Shown piece after piece: positions 44,077 to 52,526 of a DNA stretch of 64,000 nt. Source of the DNA: Gracilibacillus massiliensis (GTDB lineage: Bacteria; Bacillota; Bacilli; Bacillales; Amphibacillaceae); assembly GCF_001458115.1 (NCBI RefSeq), contig NZ_CZRP01000013.1, positions 1,240,001 to 1,304,000 on the forward strand, in the 5' to 3' direction. Numbering within the stretch: the first letter of the stretch is position 1; every line of letters begins with the position of its first letter. The notes beneath the pieces are model-generated. The model worked only from the letters and a program-made list of their open reading frames with translations, was not told where the DNA came from and did not search any database. Made by a program: the position numbers and the translations under genes.

Positions 44077-44799
44077 TTGGCATTATTATCAGACCTTCTC
44101 ATTGTAGTAGGAAGAATTATTACGATTCTTCCTTTACTTTTATTTATTACATTGTTTATGGGCAAAAGAGCGATAGGTGAACTGCCTGTATTTGATTTCC
44201 TCGTCATCATTACCTTAGCATCTGTTGTTGGAGCAGATATTGCAGATCCTGATATCCAACATTTCCCTACAATTGTCGCGATTATTATGATTGGTCTATT
44301 GCAAAAGGTGGTATCCCATTTGAAAATTGCGAACCGAAAAATCGGGAAGCTTCTCACATTTGAGCCAACGGTTGTCGTCTATGACGGAACTTTTCTGAAT
44401 CAGAATCTAAAGAAGATTGGATTTTCCATTGATAATATACTGCAAATGTTACGAGATAAAGATGTCTTTGAGATTTCAGAAGTAGATATCGCGATTATCG
44501 AGGCAAATGGATCATTAAGTGTTTTAAAAAAAAGCGAAAAGAAACCTGTAACAAGAGAAGATTTAAAAATAACGGATTCACCCTCCTCTATTGCCTATCC
44601 AGTGATAATCGAGGGAGAAGTTGATCACAGTGTATTACATGCTTTAAACCTCGATGAAGACTGGCTACACAAACAATTACATCAGAAACAAATAACATCT
44701 GTAAATGATATCTTTTTCGCCTCTATCAATTATAAAAATGAACTACAGATATCTCTTTATGATGAATTAGTAATAAATATTCCATCAATCAAACATTAA
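44077..44799 (+). CDS. YetF-family (DUF421) membrane protein
   Basis: 240 residues from TTG 44077 (GGGAG with 8-base spacing); GTG 44068 is the alternative. Three N-terminal helices (LLIVVGRIITILPLLLFITLFMGKRAIGEL, FLVIITLASVVGADI, FPTIVAIIMIGLLQKVV) are followed by the cytosolic DUF421 domain with TVVVYDGTFLNQNLKKIGFSIDNILQMLRDKDVFEISEVDIAIIEANGSLSVLKKS. Seven YetF paralogues exist in Bacillus subtilis; their role is tied to spore germination membrane proteins in some species. Role here not determined. Confidence 0.85.
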   Translation: MALLSDLLIVVGRIITILPLLLFITLFMGKRAIGELPVFDFLVIITLASVVGADIADPDIQHFPTIVAIIMIGLLQKVVSHLKIANRKIGKLLTFEPTVVVYDGTFLNQNLKKIGFSIDNILQMLRDKDVFEISEVDIAIIEANGSLSVLKKSEKKPVTREDLKITDSPSSIAYPVIIEGEVDHSVLHALNLDEDWLHKQLHQKQITSVNDIFFASINYKNELQISLYDELVINIPSIKH

Positions 44800-44818
44800 C
44801 TTCTTCTTAATAGGGTAT
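44794..44818 (+). promoter_or_regulatory. Weak sigma-B-like promoter before the PLD gene
   Basis: CATTAA, 13 bases, GGGTAT. The -10 half is exact, the -35 half matches four of six. It overlaps the previous stop codon region. Confidence 0.3.
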
Positions 44819-44865
44819 TAAGGTATTGTAACGATACTTTAAACTCAGCTAAGGAGAATAACATC

Positions 44866-46326
44866 ATGAAAAGATGGTACAAAAAGAAACGATATTGGGC
44901 AATTTTATTGATCCTTATTTATGCATCAGTTATTGCTTATCAACAATTCAAACCATTACCAGATAACACTTCCTATCGAGGTGATTGGCATGAAGTGGGT
45001 AACAACGATATTGAGTTTTTATATGATTTAACCTACCAAAAAGATGGAAGTGAAAAATACGATCAACAGATTTTTGATGAAGTATATCAAACAATTGAAG
45101 AAGCAAAGCAATTCCTCATTCTTGATTTTTTTATGATGAATGAATCCTCAAGCTCGAGCCGAGATTTTCCTGAAATTAGCGAAACAATTAGCCAGAAATT
45201 GATCCAACAAAAAGAAAAATTTCCAGATATGAAAATAGTTTTCATTACAGACCGAATCAACACGACTTATTCTTCCCATTCTGCCAAACATATTAAACCT
45301 TTAGAGGATGCTGGCATTGAAGTAATATATACCGATTTAGAACGTTTAAGAGATCCTAATCCTTTATACTCTGGTATATGGCGAATGGCATTACAATGGT
45401 TTGGCCAGGAAGGAAAAGGTTGGTTAGCCAATCCGTTTGGTTCAGAATTACCAGATGTCACAGCCAGATCTTACTTGGAATTATTAAATATTAAAGCGAA
45501 TCATCGCAAAGTAGTAGTTAGTGAAAATAACGGTTTAATCTTATCAGCTAACCCTCACGATGCTAGTGGTTTTCATTCCAATATTGGATTTAAAGTAAAA
45601 GGAAATATTCAAAAAGATATTATTGAATCTGAAAAAGCAGTGGCTTCTTTCTCAGGAGGTAATCTTGATGCATTTCCTGATAAACAAGAATTAAATGCTA
45701 TCGACTCAGAGTCCCAAGAATCAAGTGAAGAGACTGCAAAAATGCAATTAGTAACAGAACAACAAATTCAAAAGGCAGCGACAGAATCGATTGATACTGC
45801 AAAAAAAGATGATGAAATTTGGTTAGCTATGTTTTATTTGGCAGATCGAGATATAGTAGACGCACTAAAAGAAGCTGCAGACAGAGATGTCGATATTCAT
45901 ATCATTCTTGATCCTAATCAAAATGCATTCGGCAATCAAAAATTAGGGTTACCAAATATTCCTGTTGCAAGTGAATTGGTAGCAGAGGACCGAGAAAATC
46001 TTACCGTCAAATGGTATAACACTAGCAAAGAACAGTATCATTCTAAAATTCTTTTTGTTAAAACAGAAGATGCTAGTAAAATTGTCGCAGGATCTGGTAA
46101 TTTTACCTCACGCAACATCGATAATTATAATTTAGAAACAGATTTATATGTGACTGCTTCGAATGATGTAGCCATTATAAAAGATGTGGAAGACTATTTT
46201 CATCGCATTTGGAATAACGAAGATGGTATATACACAGACGATTATGATAAATATGCTGATTCATTACCCTTTGTCAAAAGAGTTGGTTATACATTGCAGA
46301 AAATCACCATGTTTACAACCTACTAA
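44866..46326 (+). CDS. Phospholipase D-family protein
   Basis: 486 residues. One N-terminal helix (about 8-25, after the basic MKRWYKKKR), then two PLD-type halves. The motif copies are degenerate: NHRKVVVSENNGLILSANPHD keeps H-x-K but has E in place of the D, and YHSKILFVKTEDASKIVAGSGNFTSRN keeps H-x-K and GSGN with the spacing altered. The layout is like cardiolipin synthase relatives with an external catalytic part. The NHRK...ANPHDAS block is a known subgroup in Bacillus. It may act on membrane phosphatidyl lipids, but catalysis with altered HKD is not certain. Confidence 0.8.
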   Translation: MKRWYKKKRYWAILLILIYASVIAYQQFKPLPDNTSYRGDWHEVGNNDIEFLYDLTYQKDGSEKYDQQIFDEVYQTIEEAKQFLILDFFMMNESSSSSRDFPEISETISQKLIQQKEKFPDMKIVFITDRINTTYSSHSAKHIKPLEDAGIEVIYTDLERLRDPNPLYSGIWRMALQWFGQEGKGWLANPFGSELPDVTARSYLELLNIKANHRKVVVSENNGLILSANPHDASGFHSNIGFKVKGNIQKDIIESEKAVASFSGGNLDAFPDKQELNAIDSESQESSEETAKMQLVTEQQIQKAATESIDTAKKDDEIWLAMFYLADRDIVDALKEAADRDVDIHIILDPNQNAFGNQKLGLPNIPVASELVAEDRENLTVKWYNTSKEQYHSKILFVKTEDASKIVAGSGNFTSRNIDNYNLETDLYVTASNDVAIIKDVEDYFHRIWNNEDGIYTDDYDKYADSLPFVKRVGYTLQKITMFTTY

Positions 46327-46449
46327 CAGAAACAGGTATTCCCTATTCACGCTACATTCGTTTCTTCGATGCTAGAAAAGATGCATATTTTTCTTCTGTG
46401 GAGCATTTGATGAAGGTAAGGATGTTCTATGGAAGGAAGGAGAAAAAGA

Positions 46450-47103
46450 ATGCACACTAAAGCAAACCAAATGATCAAAAGAAACGTTAAGGTGTACGGA
46501 ATAGGGAAAATACTTGTTGAGCCAGATGCTGTTGAAGTTCGAATGGGAGTGGTTACTCAAAACATAGAGGCAACAGTCGCACAACAAGAAAATGCGAGGA
46601 TCGTACAGCAAGTGATCCAATCTCTCGAAAGTATTGGTATTCCAAAAGAAAATATTCAAACTGTAGATTATTCGATTTTTCCTCAATATGACTATGTCAA
46701 CAATCTCCAACAATTCACAGGTTACCAAGTAACCAACATGTTATCGGTAACCACAAGCATTGATCACATTGGTGAAGTGATAGATACTGCAATATTCAAT
46801 GGAATCAATAGATTGACCGATATTTCATTTGCGGTCACCAATCCGGATGCTTATTATCAACAAGCCTTACAATTGGCTCTTTATAATGCTTATAGCAAGG
46901 CAGAAACTATTTCTCAAACACTTAGAGTATCTCTCGATCCGACACCTATTACTACAATAGAACAATCTACTATGCCACCACCGACTCCCTATAAGTTGTT
47001 ATCAAGCACAGAAATGGTCGGTGGAGTAGCCACCCCCATTGAGCCTGGTCGAATCGAGATTGAAGCTAGGATAGAAACCTGTTTTAATATTTTTACTGGA
47101 TAA
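46450..47103 (+). CDS. SIMPL-domain (DUF541) protein
   Basis: 217 residues from ATG 46450 (AAGGAG 8 bases upstream). The core VYGIGKILVEPDAVEVRMGVVTQNIEATVAQQENARIVQQVIQSLESIGIPKENIQTVDYSIFPQYDY is the SIMPL domain. The family appears in periplasmic or surface stress proteins of unclear function (for example the oxidative stress protein YggE); here no signal peptide is seen after this start. It overlaps the convergent GGDEF gene by 11 bases at the 3' end. Confidence 0.85.
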   Translation: MHTKANQMIKRNVKVYGIGKILVEPDAVEVRMGVVTQNIEATVAQQENARIVQQVIQSLESIGIPKENIQTVDYSIFPQYDYVNNLQQFTGYQVTNMLSVTTSIDHIGEVIDTAIFNGINRLTDISFAVTNPDAYYQQALQLALYNAYSKAETISQTLRVSLDPTPITTIEQSTMPPPTPYKLLSSTEMVGGVATPIEPGRIEIEARIETCFNIFTG

Positions 47104-48202
47104 CCTCTTTTCTTTCATCATACATTACTTGGTTTTTACCATTTCGTTTAGCAGCATAAAGTAATTCGTCCGCTTCTTTGAACAACGCTTCTTTCGACAT
47201 ACTTTTATTCAGATTTTTTAATCCTATACTTACCGTTATATTTCCATGTAACTCCTCGTGGTATTGATAAGCGATATGCGACCGTACTTCTTCCATTTTT
47301 TCGAGGGCTTGATCTATACTTTTATTTGTAAGTAAGACAGCAAACTCTTCACCACCGTATCTTGCAACAACATCATTTTCTGTTAATTTATCAGCTATAT
47401 CTAGTGCCACTCTTTTTAACACAACATCTCCATTACTATGCCCAAATTGATCATTAATTAATTTAAAGTCATCAATATCGATAAGGGCAAGTTGTAAAGG
47501 CATATCATACGAGACGCTTTGCTCATGTAAAAAATCTAAATATTCATGAAATGTTTTATGATTATAAAGGTTCGTTAACGCATCAACCTTAGATAACCGT
47601 TCCATCATGGCACTTTTTACAATTAACTCCTTCTCTTTATCTGTAGCTCTTTGCAAGAAGTACAATACTTCATTGCCTCTTTCCAGAACAATTAGATAAA
47701 CTCGATAACCAGCCCATAATACAAAGAAATATGCGAAAAACTCATATTCATTTGCAGACGCTCTTACAGAAGGCAATACATACAGAGAAGCTAAGGCAAT
47801 AAGATTAATATACAAACTAAACCGTAATTTCTTTTTATCAAAAAAGATTAAAATAACCGCCATAGCTAATAAGAAAAGTATTTGTAAACCAGGTACAGTA
47901 GGATGGTTAGCGACAGTTACAAGGGCTGCAATTGTACCTGTAAACATTAGTAATTTCGGACTATGAATTTTTCTAACTTTTATCACATAGCTAGCTAATA
48001 ACAAAATAAATAGTTGAATAGCTGTCGGTAATAATAACTTATTAAAAATAAATTCGATTACATATCCAGGAAAATAAATGATAGTCGTAATTAACCCAAT
48101 AACCTGACCAACAAAAGCAATCAATACCATAATCCAATAGATATATAATATTTTTTCTGCCCATAATTGATCATTAAAATTTTCTGGTCGAGTTTTTACC
48201 AT
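47093..48202 (-). CDS. Membrane-anchored GGDEF diguanylate cyclase
   Basis: 369 residues from ATG 48202 (AAAGGGCGGGAAG upstream; earlier in-frame starts at 48256 and 48229 lack a good site). Six hydrophobic helices in the first 185 residues form a sensor of the 5TM/7TM type, then a GGDEF domain (about 205-365, LSKVDALTNLYNHKTFHEYL, ALIDIDDFKLIND, VVARYGGEEFAVLL). The signature GGEEF is intact, so synthesis of c-di-GMP is expected; no RxxD inhibitory site precedes it. The signal sensed by the helices is unknown. Its 3' end overlaps the SIMPL gene. Confidence 0.88.
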   Translation of the reverse strand: MVKTRPENFNDQLWAEKILYIYWIMVLIAFVGQVIGLITTIIYFPGYVIEFIFNKLLLPTAIQLFILLLASYVIKVRKIHSPKLLMFTGTIAALVTVANHPTVPGLQILFLLAMAVILIFFDKKKLRFSLYINLIALASLYVLPSVRASANEYEFFAYFFVLWAGYRVYLIVLERGNEVLYFLQRATDKEKELIVKSAMMERLSKVDALTNLYNHKTFHEYLDFLHEQSVSYDMPLQLALIDIDDFKLINDQFGHSNGDVVLKRVALDIADKLTENDVVARYGGEEFAVLLTNKSIDQALEKMEEVRSHIAYQYHEELHGNITVSIGLKNLNKSMSKEALFKEADELLYAAKRNGKNQVMYDERKEVIQ

Positions 48203-48354
48203 AGACTTCCCGCCCTTTATCAGTTTCATACGTAGGATGTTATAACCATTATACACCTATCATTAGGTCTATCCACCTAAAATTTTCTACTTTGTGAAAA
48301 ATCGAAATTTAATTCCGATTACTTTTACAATTTCTTTTCAATTTGGAAGCAAAT

Positions 48355-48379
48355 GTTTAAGATACGTGAGGAACGGTAA
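48355..48379 (+). promoter_or_regulatory. Possible sigma-B-like promoter of sspH-SDR
   Basis: GTTTAA, 13 bases, CGGTAA. The -35 half is an exact sigma-B match, the -10 half matches four of six. Sigma-G or sigma-F sites, expected for a spore protein, were not evident to me. Confidence 0.35.
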
Positions 48380-48416
48380 GAGAATAACATAAGAAAATTT
48401 AAGGAGGTAACAAGTA

Positions 48417-48596
48417 ATGAATTTAATGCGTGCCAAAGAGATAAAAGATGATCCAGTAATGCAGGATGTTGTTTATAACGGAGGATACGTCTATATAGAA
48501 GATGTGAATGATGACACCCAAAAAGCGCTTGTTAGATATACTAAACAATCCGAAGAAACATTTGAAGTAGATGTGACAGAGCTTACCGAAAAATAA
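48417..48596 (+). CDS. sspH: Small acid-soluble spore protein, H type
   Basis: 59 residues: MNLMRAKEIKDDPVMQDVVY, then NGGYVYIEDVNDDTQKALVRYT and an acidic end. This matches the H-type SASP pattern (N-x-x-RAKEI-x-x-x-P-x-M-x-x-V-x-YNG-x-x-I/V-YI-x-x-VN-x-D-T). Found in spores of Bacillus relatives; its exact protective role is unclear. AAGGAGG lies 8 bases before ATG. The SDR gene begins 13 bases after the stop, so the two are co-transcribed. Residues VYI EDV here are more acidic than in the usual family. Confidence 0.85.
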   Translation: MNLMRAKEIKDDPVMQDVVYNGGYVYIEDVNDDTQKALVRYTKQSEETFEVDVTELTEK

Positions 48597-48608
48597 TGGA
48601 GGGTAGAC

Positions 48609-49475
48609 ATGCAACCACAAGAGATGCAAAATGGAAAAACACCTAGACAAAAGCAAAATAGACAACCAGGTATCGAATCTGAAATGAATCCACTGCCACA
48701 TCAGCCCTTAAATTATAAAGGATCAGATAAATTAAAAGGGAAATCTGCCCTTATCACTGGGGGCGATAGTGGTATTGGCAGAGCTGTAGCAATCGTCTAT
48801 GCGAAAGAAGGAGCAAATGTCGCTATTTCCTATTTAGACGAACATGAAGATGCACAAGAAACTAAGAAGCTAGTGGAAGAAGAAGGGGTCAAATGTATCT
48901 TGTTACCGGGAGATATTAAAGATCCTAATCATTGTGAAAAGCTAGTAGAAGAAACAGTCTCCCATTTCAATGCCATAAATATTTTAGTAAACAATGCCGC
49001 AATTCAATATATAAGAGAAGATATTGTGGATATATCTAATGAACAATTTGAAGAGGTCTTTCAAACCAATTTTTTCTCTCAATTTTATCTTACTAAAGCA
49101 GCTTGCAGGCATATGAAAGCTGGTGATTGTATTATAAACACTTCATCTATTAACGCTTATAAAGGAAATGGTATATTAATGGATTACACTGCGACTAAGG
49201 GGGCAATTACTGCCTTCACTCGTAGTATTGCTCAAAGTCTTGCCAAAAAAGGCATTCGTGCAAATTCCGTGGCGCCTGGGCCGGTTTGGACCCCTTTAAT
49301 CCCTTCTTCTTTTGATGAAGATGGTGTAGAGAAGTTTGGACAGGATGGCTTAATGGGAAGACCTGGACAACCTTCTGAACATGCATGGCCTTATGTAATG
49401 CTTGCTTCTAATGAAGCTTCCTATATGACAGGTCAAGCGATTCATATTAATGGTGGATCATGGACATCCTCCTAA
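48609..49475 (+). CDS. Short-chain dehydrogenase/reductase, general stress type
   Basis: 288 residues. A 40-residue N-terminal extension rich in Gln and Pro precedes the Rossmann fold: ALITGGDSGIGRAVAIVYAKEGA, LVNNAA, catalytic S in NTSSINAYKG and Y/K in YTATKGA, then SVAPGPVWTPLIP and HINGG. The extension plus these motifs fit the YdaD/YhxC/YhxD stress-induced group, which in Bacillus subtilis is sigma-B controlled. Uses NADP(H) on an unknown substrate. Co-transcribed with sspH. Confidence 0.9.
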   Translation: MQPQEMQNGKTPRQKQNRQPGIESEMNPLPHQPLNYKGSDKLKGKSALITGGDSGIGRAVAIVYAKEGANVAISYLDEHEDAQETKKLVEEEGVKCILLPGDIKDPNHCEKLVEETVSHFNAINILVNNAAIQYIREDIVDISNEQFEEVFQTNFFSQFYLTKAACRHMKAGDCIINTSSINAYKGNGILMDYTATKGAITAFTRSIAQSLAKKGIRANSVAPGPVWTPLIPSSFDEDGVEKFGQDGLMGRPGQPSEHAWPYVMLASNEASYMTGQAIHINGGSWTSS

Positions 49476-49480
49476 TCAAG

Positions 49481-49513
49481 ATTGGACTGGGTTTGCTCAG
49501 TTCAATTTTTTTT
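49481..49513 (+). terminator. Terminator of sspH-SDR
   Basis: ATTGGACTGGG and CTCAGTTCAAT pair (with two G-T pairs) and run into eight Ts, 5 bases after the stop. Confidence 0.8.
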
Positions 49514-49841
49514 GCATCGATACAGGAGTCTCCATTACATTACATTTTGATTACAAATTATTAATTTCTTGCTTTTTATGATTAAAACCGTGCATCGGTG
49601 GTATTTAATAATTAACATATTCATAATATGGTGTTGTAAGTAAAATAAAAGATTATCAGTAGAGTTTTTTAACACCCAGAATATGAGAGAAGTTATCATG
49701 AAAAAGGCGCCTTAAGAGCTTTAAAGAGAATGGAGTACATGGTATACTTTTGATAGAGGTTGTAAAAATAACCCAGTTCTTATGTTGCTGCGCTTCTAAT
49801 TATCAGGGCATTAATTCATTTTTCTATATATTAATGCACAA
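49514..49841 (+). other. Gene-free leader region before the CxxCxGxG gene
   Basis: About 330 bases of AT-rich sequence. It includes scattered promoter-like TATAAT-type words (near 49610-49640 and 49820) but none with a convincing pair. No ORF over about 30 codons with a ribosome site was seen. The following 70 bases may be structured (next entry). Confidence 0.4.
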
Positions 49842-49910
49842 GGAGCTTGCGTAGGATAAGCAACTTGCACCATGTCTTACCTATAGCCTTATCTAAATAT
49901 CTGTTGCTCC
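49842..49910 (+). other. Possible structured leader RNA
   Basis: GGAGC (49842-49846) pairs with GCTCC (49906-49910), and TAGGATAAG (49852-49860) pairs with CTTATCTA (49888-49895) with one bulge. The enclosed CAACTTGCACCATG... has further short complements. An A/T run and AGGAGG follow at once, so it sits as a leader in front of the 59-residue protein gene. Pairing is only moderate; not a class I recognise. Confidence 0.35.
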
Positions 49911-49933
49911 AAAAAATTTGAGGAGGAATTATT

Positions 49934-50113
49934 ATGAGATGTAAAAGCTGTAGTGGAGAAGGTTTAGTGCGTTGTTCAGACTGTTCTGGCGAAGGAATTG
50001 ACTATGGAATTCACAAATGTGAAACATGTAGTGGCGAAGGAGAATTAGCTTGCTCAACATGTGAAGGAACTGGGAAAATTGGTCTGTTGGATAAATTAAA
50101 ATCTAAAGCTTAG
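49934..50113 (+). CDS. Small CxxCxGxG zinc-binding protein
   Basis: 59 residues with four CxxC pairs (Cys 3/6, 14/17, 29/32, 40/43), three of them followed by SGEG and the last by EGTG, ending in KLKSKA. The spacing mimics the DnaJ cysteine-rich domain (two zinc sites). DnaJ domains have about 75-80 residues with other parts of the chaperone; here it is free-standing. A strong AGGAGG 8 bases before ATG and a good terminator after it argue for a real gene. May bind zinc and act as a holdase, cofactor or nucleic acid binder: role unknown. Confidence 0.8.
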   Translation: MRCKSCSGEGLVRCSDCSGEGIDYGIHKCETCSGEGELACSTCEGTGKIGLLDKLKSKA

Positions 50114-50122
50114 TATATTTTC

Positions 50123-50174
50123 AAAAAAATCTGCAGTTGTCTCACTTTTTTCAACAATGACTGCAGATTTTTTT
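50123..50174. terminator. Bidirectional terminator
   Basis: AAAAAAATCTGCAGT and ACTGCAGATTTTTTT pair perfectly for 15 bases (extendable by TGT/ATG with a mismatch). It ends the CxxCxGxG gene and, in reverse, the catalase gene. Confidence 0.88.
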
Positions 50175-50208
50175 GTGCTATAAACTTATGATCATCTTTA
50201 TTTATTAT

Positions 50209-52257
50209 TTACAATACTTTACGGTTCCAATGTCTATGGGCAGCAATTGCTTCTATAAACTCTTCAGTAAAGTTATCGGATTTAGTCCCCCTTACTACGC
50301 CAGGACTATCTTTCATCTCATCTACTTCCAAAAGCTTTTCTCCTTCTGCGGTAGCCGCTAAAGGTTTAAAATGGACAAAGGCTTCATGTATAAACAAAGC
50401 TGCTTTTTTATAAAAAGGCTTATCTTCTTTCGAGCCCACTACATATACTGCATCAAAAAGAACTGAATCTGCTGTCAAAAAGGTATGGTTTACTTTATAT
50501 TCTGCCCCATTCATACCTATTACTTTTCCAAGCTTATCACTTACTATTTCTGTTTTTATACCTTTTTGATTCAATCGATTAATAACCTTATCAGTCTCTG
50601 CATCCTGAAATCCACCTCCCATAAGGACAGCTACCTTTCGGGTGGCAACTGAGTGTACTGTGTTTTCTTGACTCAGTGCAGGGGAGGTTTTAATTATATC
50701 ATTTTCTTTATGTTCTGGAGGTTCGACCCCTATTGCATCAGCAAAGCTCTTTGCTAGATCAGAACTTACATTAGTAAACATATCAACTATTTGTTCTTGA
50801 ACAGATCTACTCTCTACTTTACCCAATTCAAAACTAAATGCATTGATAATGTGTTCTTTCTCAGCATCACTCATACTGTTCCAAAAAAGGGTTGCCTGAG
50901 AAAAGTGATCTTTAAAACTCTCACTTCGTGCTCGAACTTTGTGTCCTTCAACTTTCTCCTGATAATGTTTGAATCCCCCTTGATCTTCAGGAGTTGTTTC
51001 AGGTGTATTCTGAGCAAGTGAGTTATTATGATAACTTACTGGACCTCGATTGATAGTCTGTCTACCATAACCATCTCTTTGATTGTTATGGAAGGGACAA
51101 ACAGGACGATTAATTGGTAATTCGTGAAAATTAGGTCCACCTAAACGTATTAATTGAGTATCTGTATATGAGAAGAGACGACCTTGTAACAAAGGATCAT
51201 TGGAAAAGTCAATACCTGGCACAACATGTCCCGGGTGAAAGGCGACTTGTTCTGTTTCAGCAAATACGTTATCAACATTTCGATTTAATGTCATTTTACC
51301 TACAATCTTTACCGGAACGTCTTCTTCTGGCCATAGCTTTGTCGGATCTAATAGATCGAAATCAAATCTGAATTCATCCTCCTCAGAAATCAATTGGACA
51401 CCTAATTCATATTCGGGATAATCTCCATTTTCAATTGCATCCCACAGGTCCCCACGGTGGAAGTCAGGATCCTTTCCATTTATTTTTTGTGCTTCATCCC
51501 ATACGACCGAATGAGTACCTAGTACAGGTTTCCAATGGAATTTAACGAAATGGGATTTGCCTTCTTCATTCACAAAACGAAAGGTATGTACACCGAAACC
51601 TTCCATCATTCTAAAGCTACGTGGAATCGCCCTGTCTGACATCGCCCACATTACCATATGAGCGGATTCCTGATTGTTAGCTATAAAATCCCAAAAAGTG
51701 TCATGTGCTGATGCGGCCTGTGGCATTTCATTATGTGGTTCAGGCTTTAAAGCATGTACTAAATCGGGGAATTTTATTGCATCCTGAATAAAAAAGACTG
51801 GAATATTGTTACCTACCAAATCATAGTTTCCTTGATCCGTATAAAATTTTGTAGAAAAACCTCTGGCATCTCTAGCTAATTCACCAGAACCTTTGCTACC
51901 TGCTACTGTTGAGAACCTCACAAATACAGGAGTTGTTTTAGATGGATCATTTAAAAAATCCGCTTTTGTGAATTCTTTCATTGATTCATAAACTTGAAAC
52001 TCACCATGTGCGGCAAACCCTCTAGCATGGACAATGCGTTCGGGAATACGTTCATGATCAAAATGTGTCATCTTTTCTCTGAAATGGAAATCTTCCATTA
52101 GAGTAGGTCCACGTTCACCAGCTTTTAAGGAAAATTCATCTTCTTCCACTTTCACACCTTGATTGGTTGTCATCTTCTTACCTCGATCATCAGATGTAAA
52201 CTGTTCTAATTGTTCCTCTTTACTAGTACCACCATTCACGTTATGTTTTTTCTTCAA
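50209..52257 (-). CDS. katE: Large-subunit catalase (clade 2, HPII type)
   Basis: 682 residues from TTG 52257 (AAGGAGG 8-9 bases upstream). Haem catalase core (about 30-510): distal His in PERIVHARGFAAHGEF, Asn in VGNNIPVFF, proximal Tyr in GRLFSYTDTQLIRLGGPNFHELPINRP. The C-terminal 150 residues form the flavodoxin/DJ-1-like domain (KVAVLMGGGFQDAETDKVINRL) that marks clade 2 enzymes such as KatE/HPII. It removes hydrogen peroxide in the cytosol. Monocistronic. In Bacillus the homologue is sigma-B dependent and spore- or stress-linked; a matching promoter is seen upstream. Confidence 0.95.
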   Translation of the reverse strand: MKKKHNVNGGTSKEEQLEQFTSDDRGKKMTTNQGVKVEEDEFSLKAGERGPTLMEDFHFREKMTHFDHERIPERIVHARGFAAHGEFQVYESMKEFTKADFLNDPSKTTPVFVRFSTVAGSKGSGELARDARGFSTKFYTDQGNYDLVGNNIPVFFIQDAIKFPDLVHALKPEPHNEMPQAASAHDTFWDFIANNQESAHMVMWAMSDRAIPRSFRMMEGFGVHTFRFVNEEGKSHFVKFHWKPVLGTHSVVWDEAQKINGKDPDFHRGDLWDAIENGDYPEYELGVQLISEEDEFRFDFDLLDPTKLWPEEDVPVKIVGKMTLNRNVDNVFAETEQVAFHPGHVVPGIDFSNDPLLQGRLFSYTDTQLIRLGGPNFHELPINRPVCPFHNNQRDGYGRQTINRGPVSYHNNSLAQNTPETTPEDQGGFKHYQEKVEGHKVRARSESFKDHFSQATLFWNSMSDAEKEHIINAFSFELGKVESRSVQEQIVDMFTNVSSDLAKSFADAIGVEPPEHKENDIIKTSPALSQENTVHSVATRKVAVLMGGGFQDAETDKVINRLNQKGIKTEIVSDKLGKVIGMNGAEYKVNHTFLTADSVLFDAVYVVGSKEDKPFYKKAALFIHEAFVHFKPLAATAEGEKLLEVDEMKDSPGVVRGTKSDNFTEEFIEAIAAHRHWNRKVL

Positions 52258-52301
52258 TTATACTCCTCCTTGTGAAGATTGAATTCTCACTACAGAAACC
52301 T

Positions 52302-52347
52302 TTTCCCATTTTAACCATAATAAAACATTTAATTTTAATAATTTGAA
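52302..52347 (-). promoter_or_regulatory. Candidate sigma-B promoter and PerR-like box of katE
   Basis: On the minus strand GTTTTA (52321-52326), 13 bases, GGGAAA (52302-52307): exact -35, four of six at -10. TTTTAATAATTTGAA at 52333-52347 matches the PerR box at 11 of 14 positions but in AT-rich DNA this is weak. The remaining 180 bases up to the aarF-like gene hold no convincing gene; a minus-strand open frame there lacks a ribosome site. Confidence 0.4.
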
Positions 52348-52526
52348 ATTAAACAAATGCAGTTTAGAATTCTTACACTTGTGGATTCTCGAAAACCAGT
52401 CGACTAATCCTCTAGTTATACCAACTGCTGGTTCTGAGGGTTCGAAGCTAGACATACACCACTTATTATATGCTTTCTCCCTACATAAAAAGGAGTAAAT
52501 GGCATGTAAACCACTTACTCCTACAT

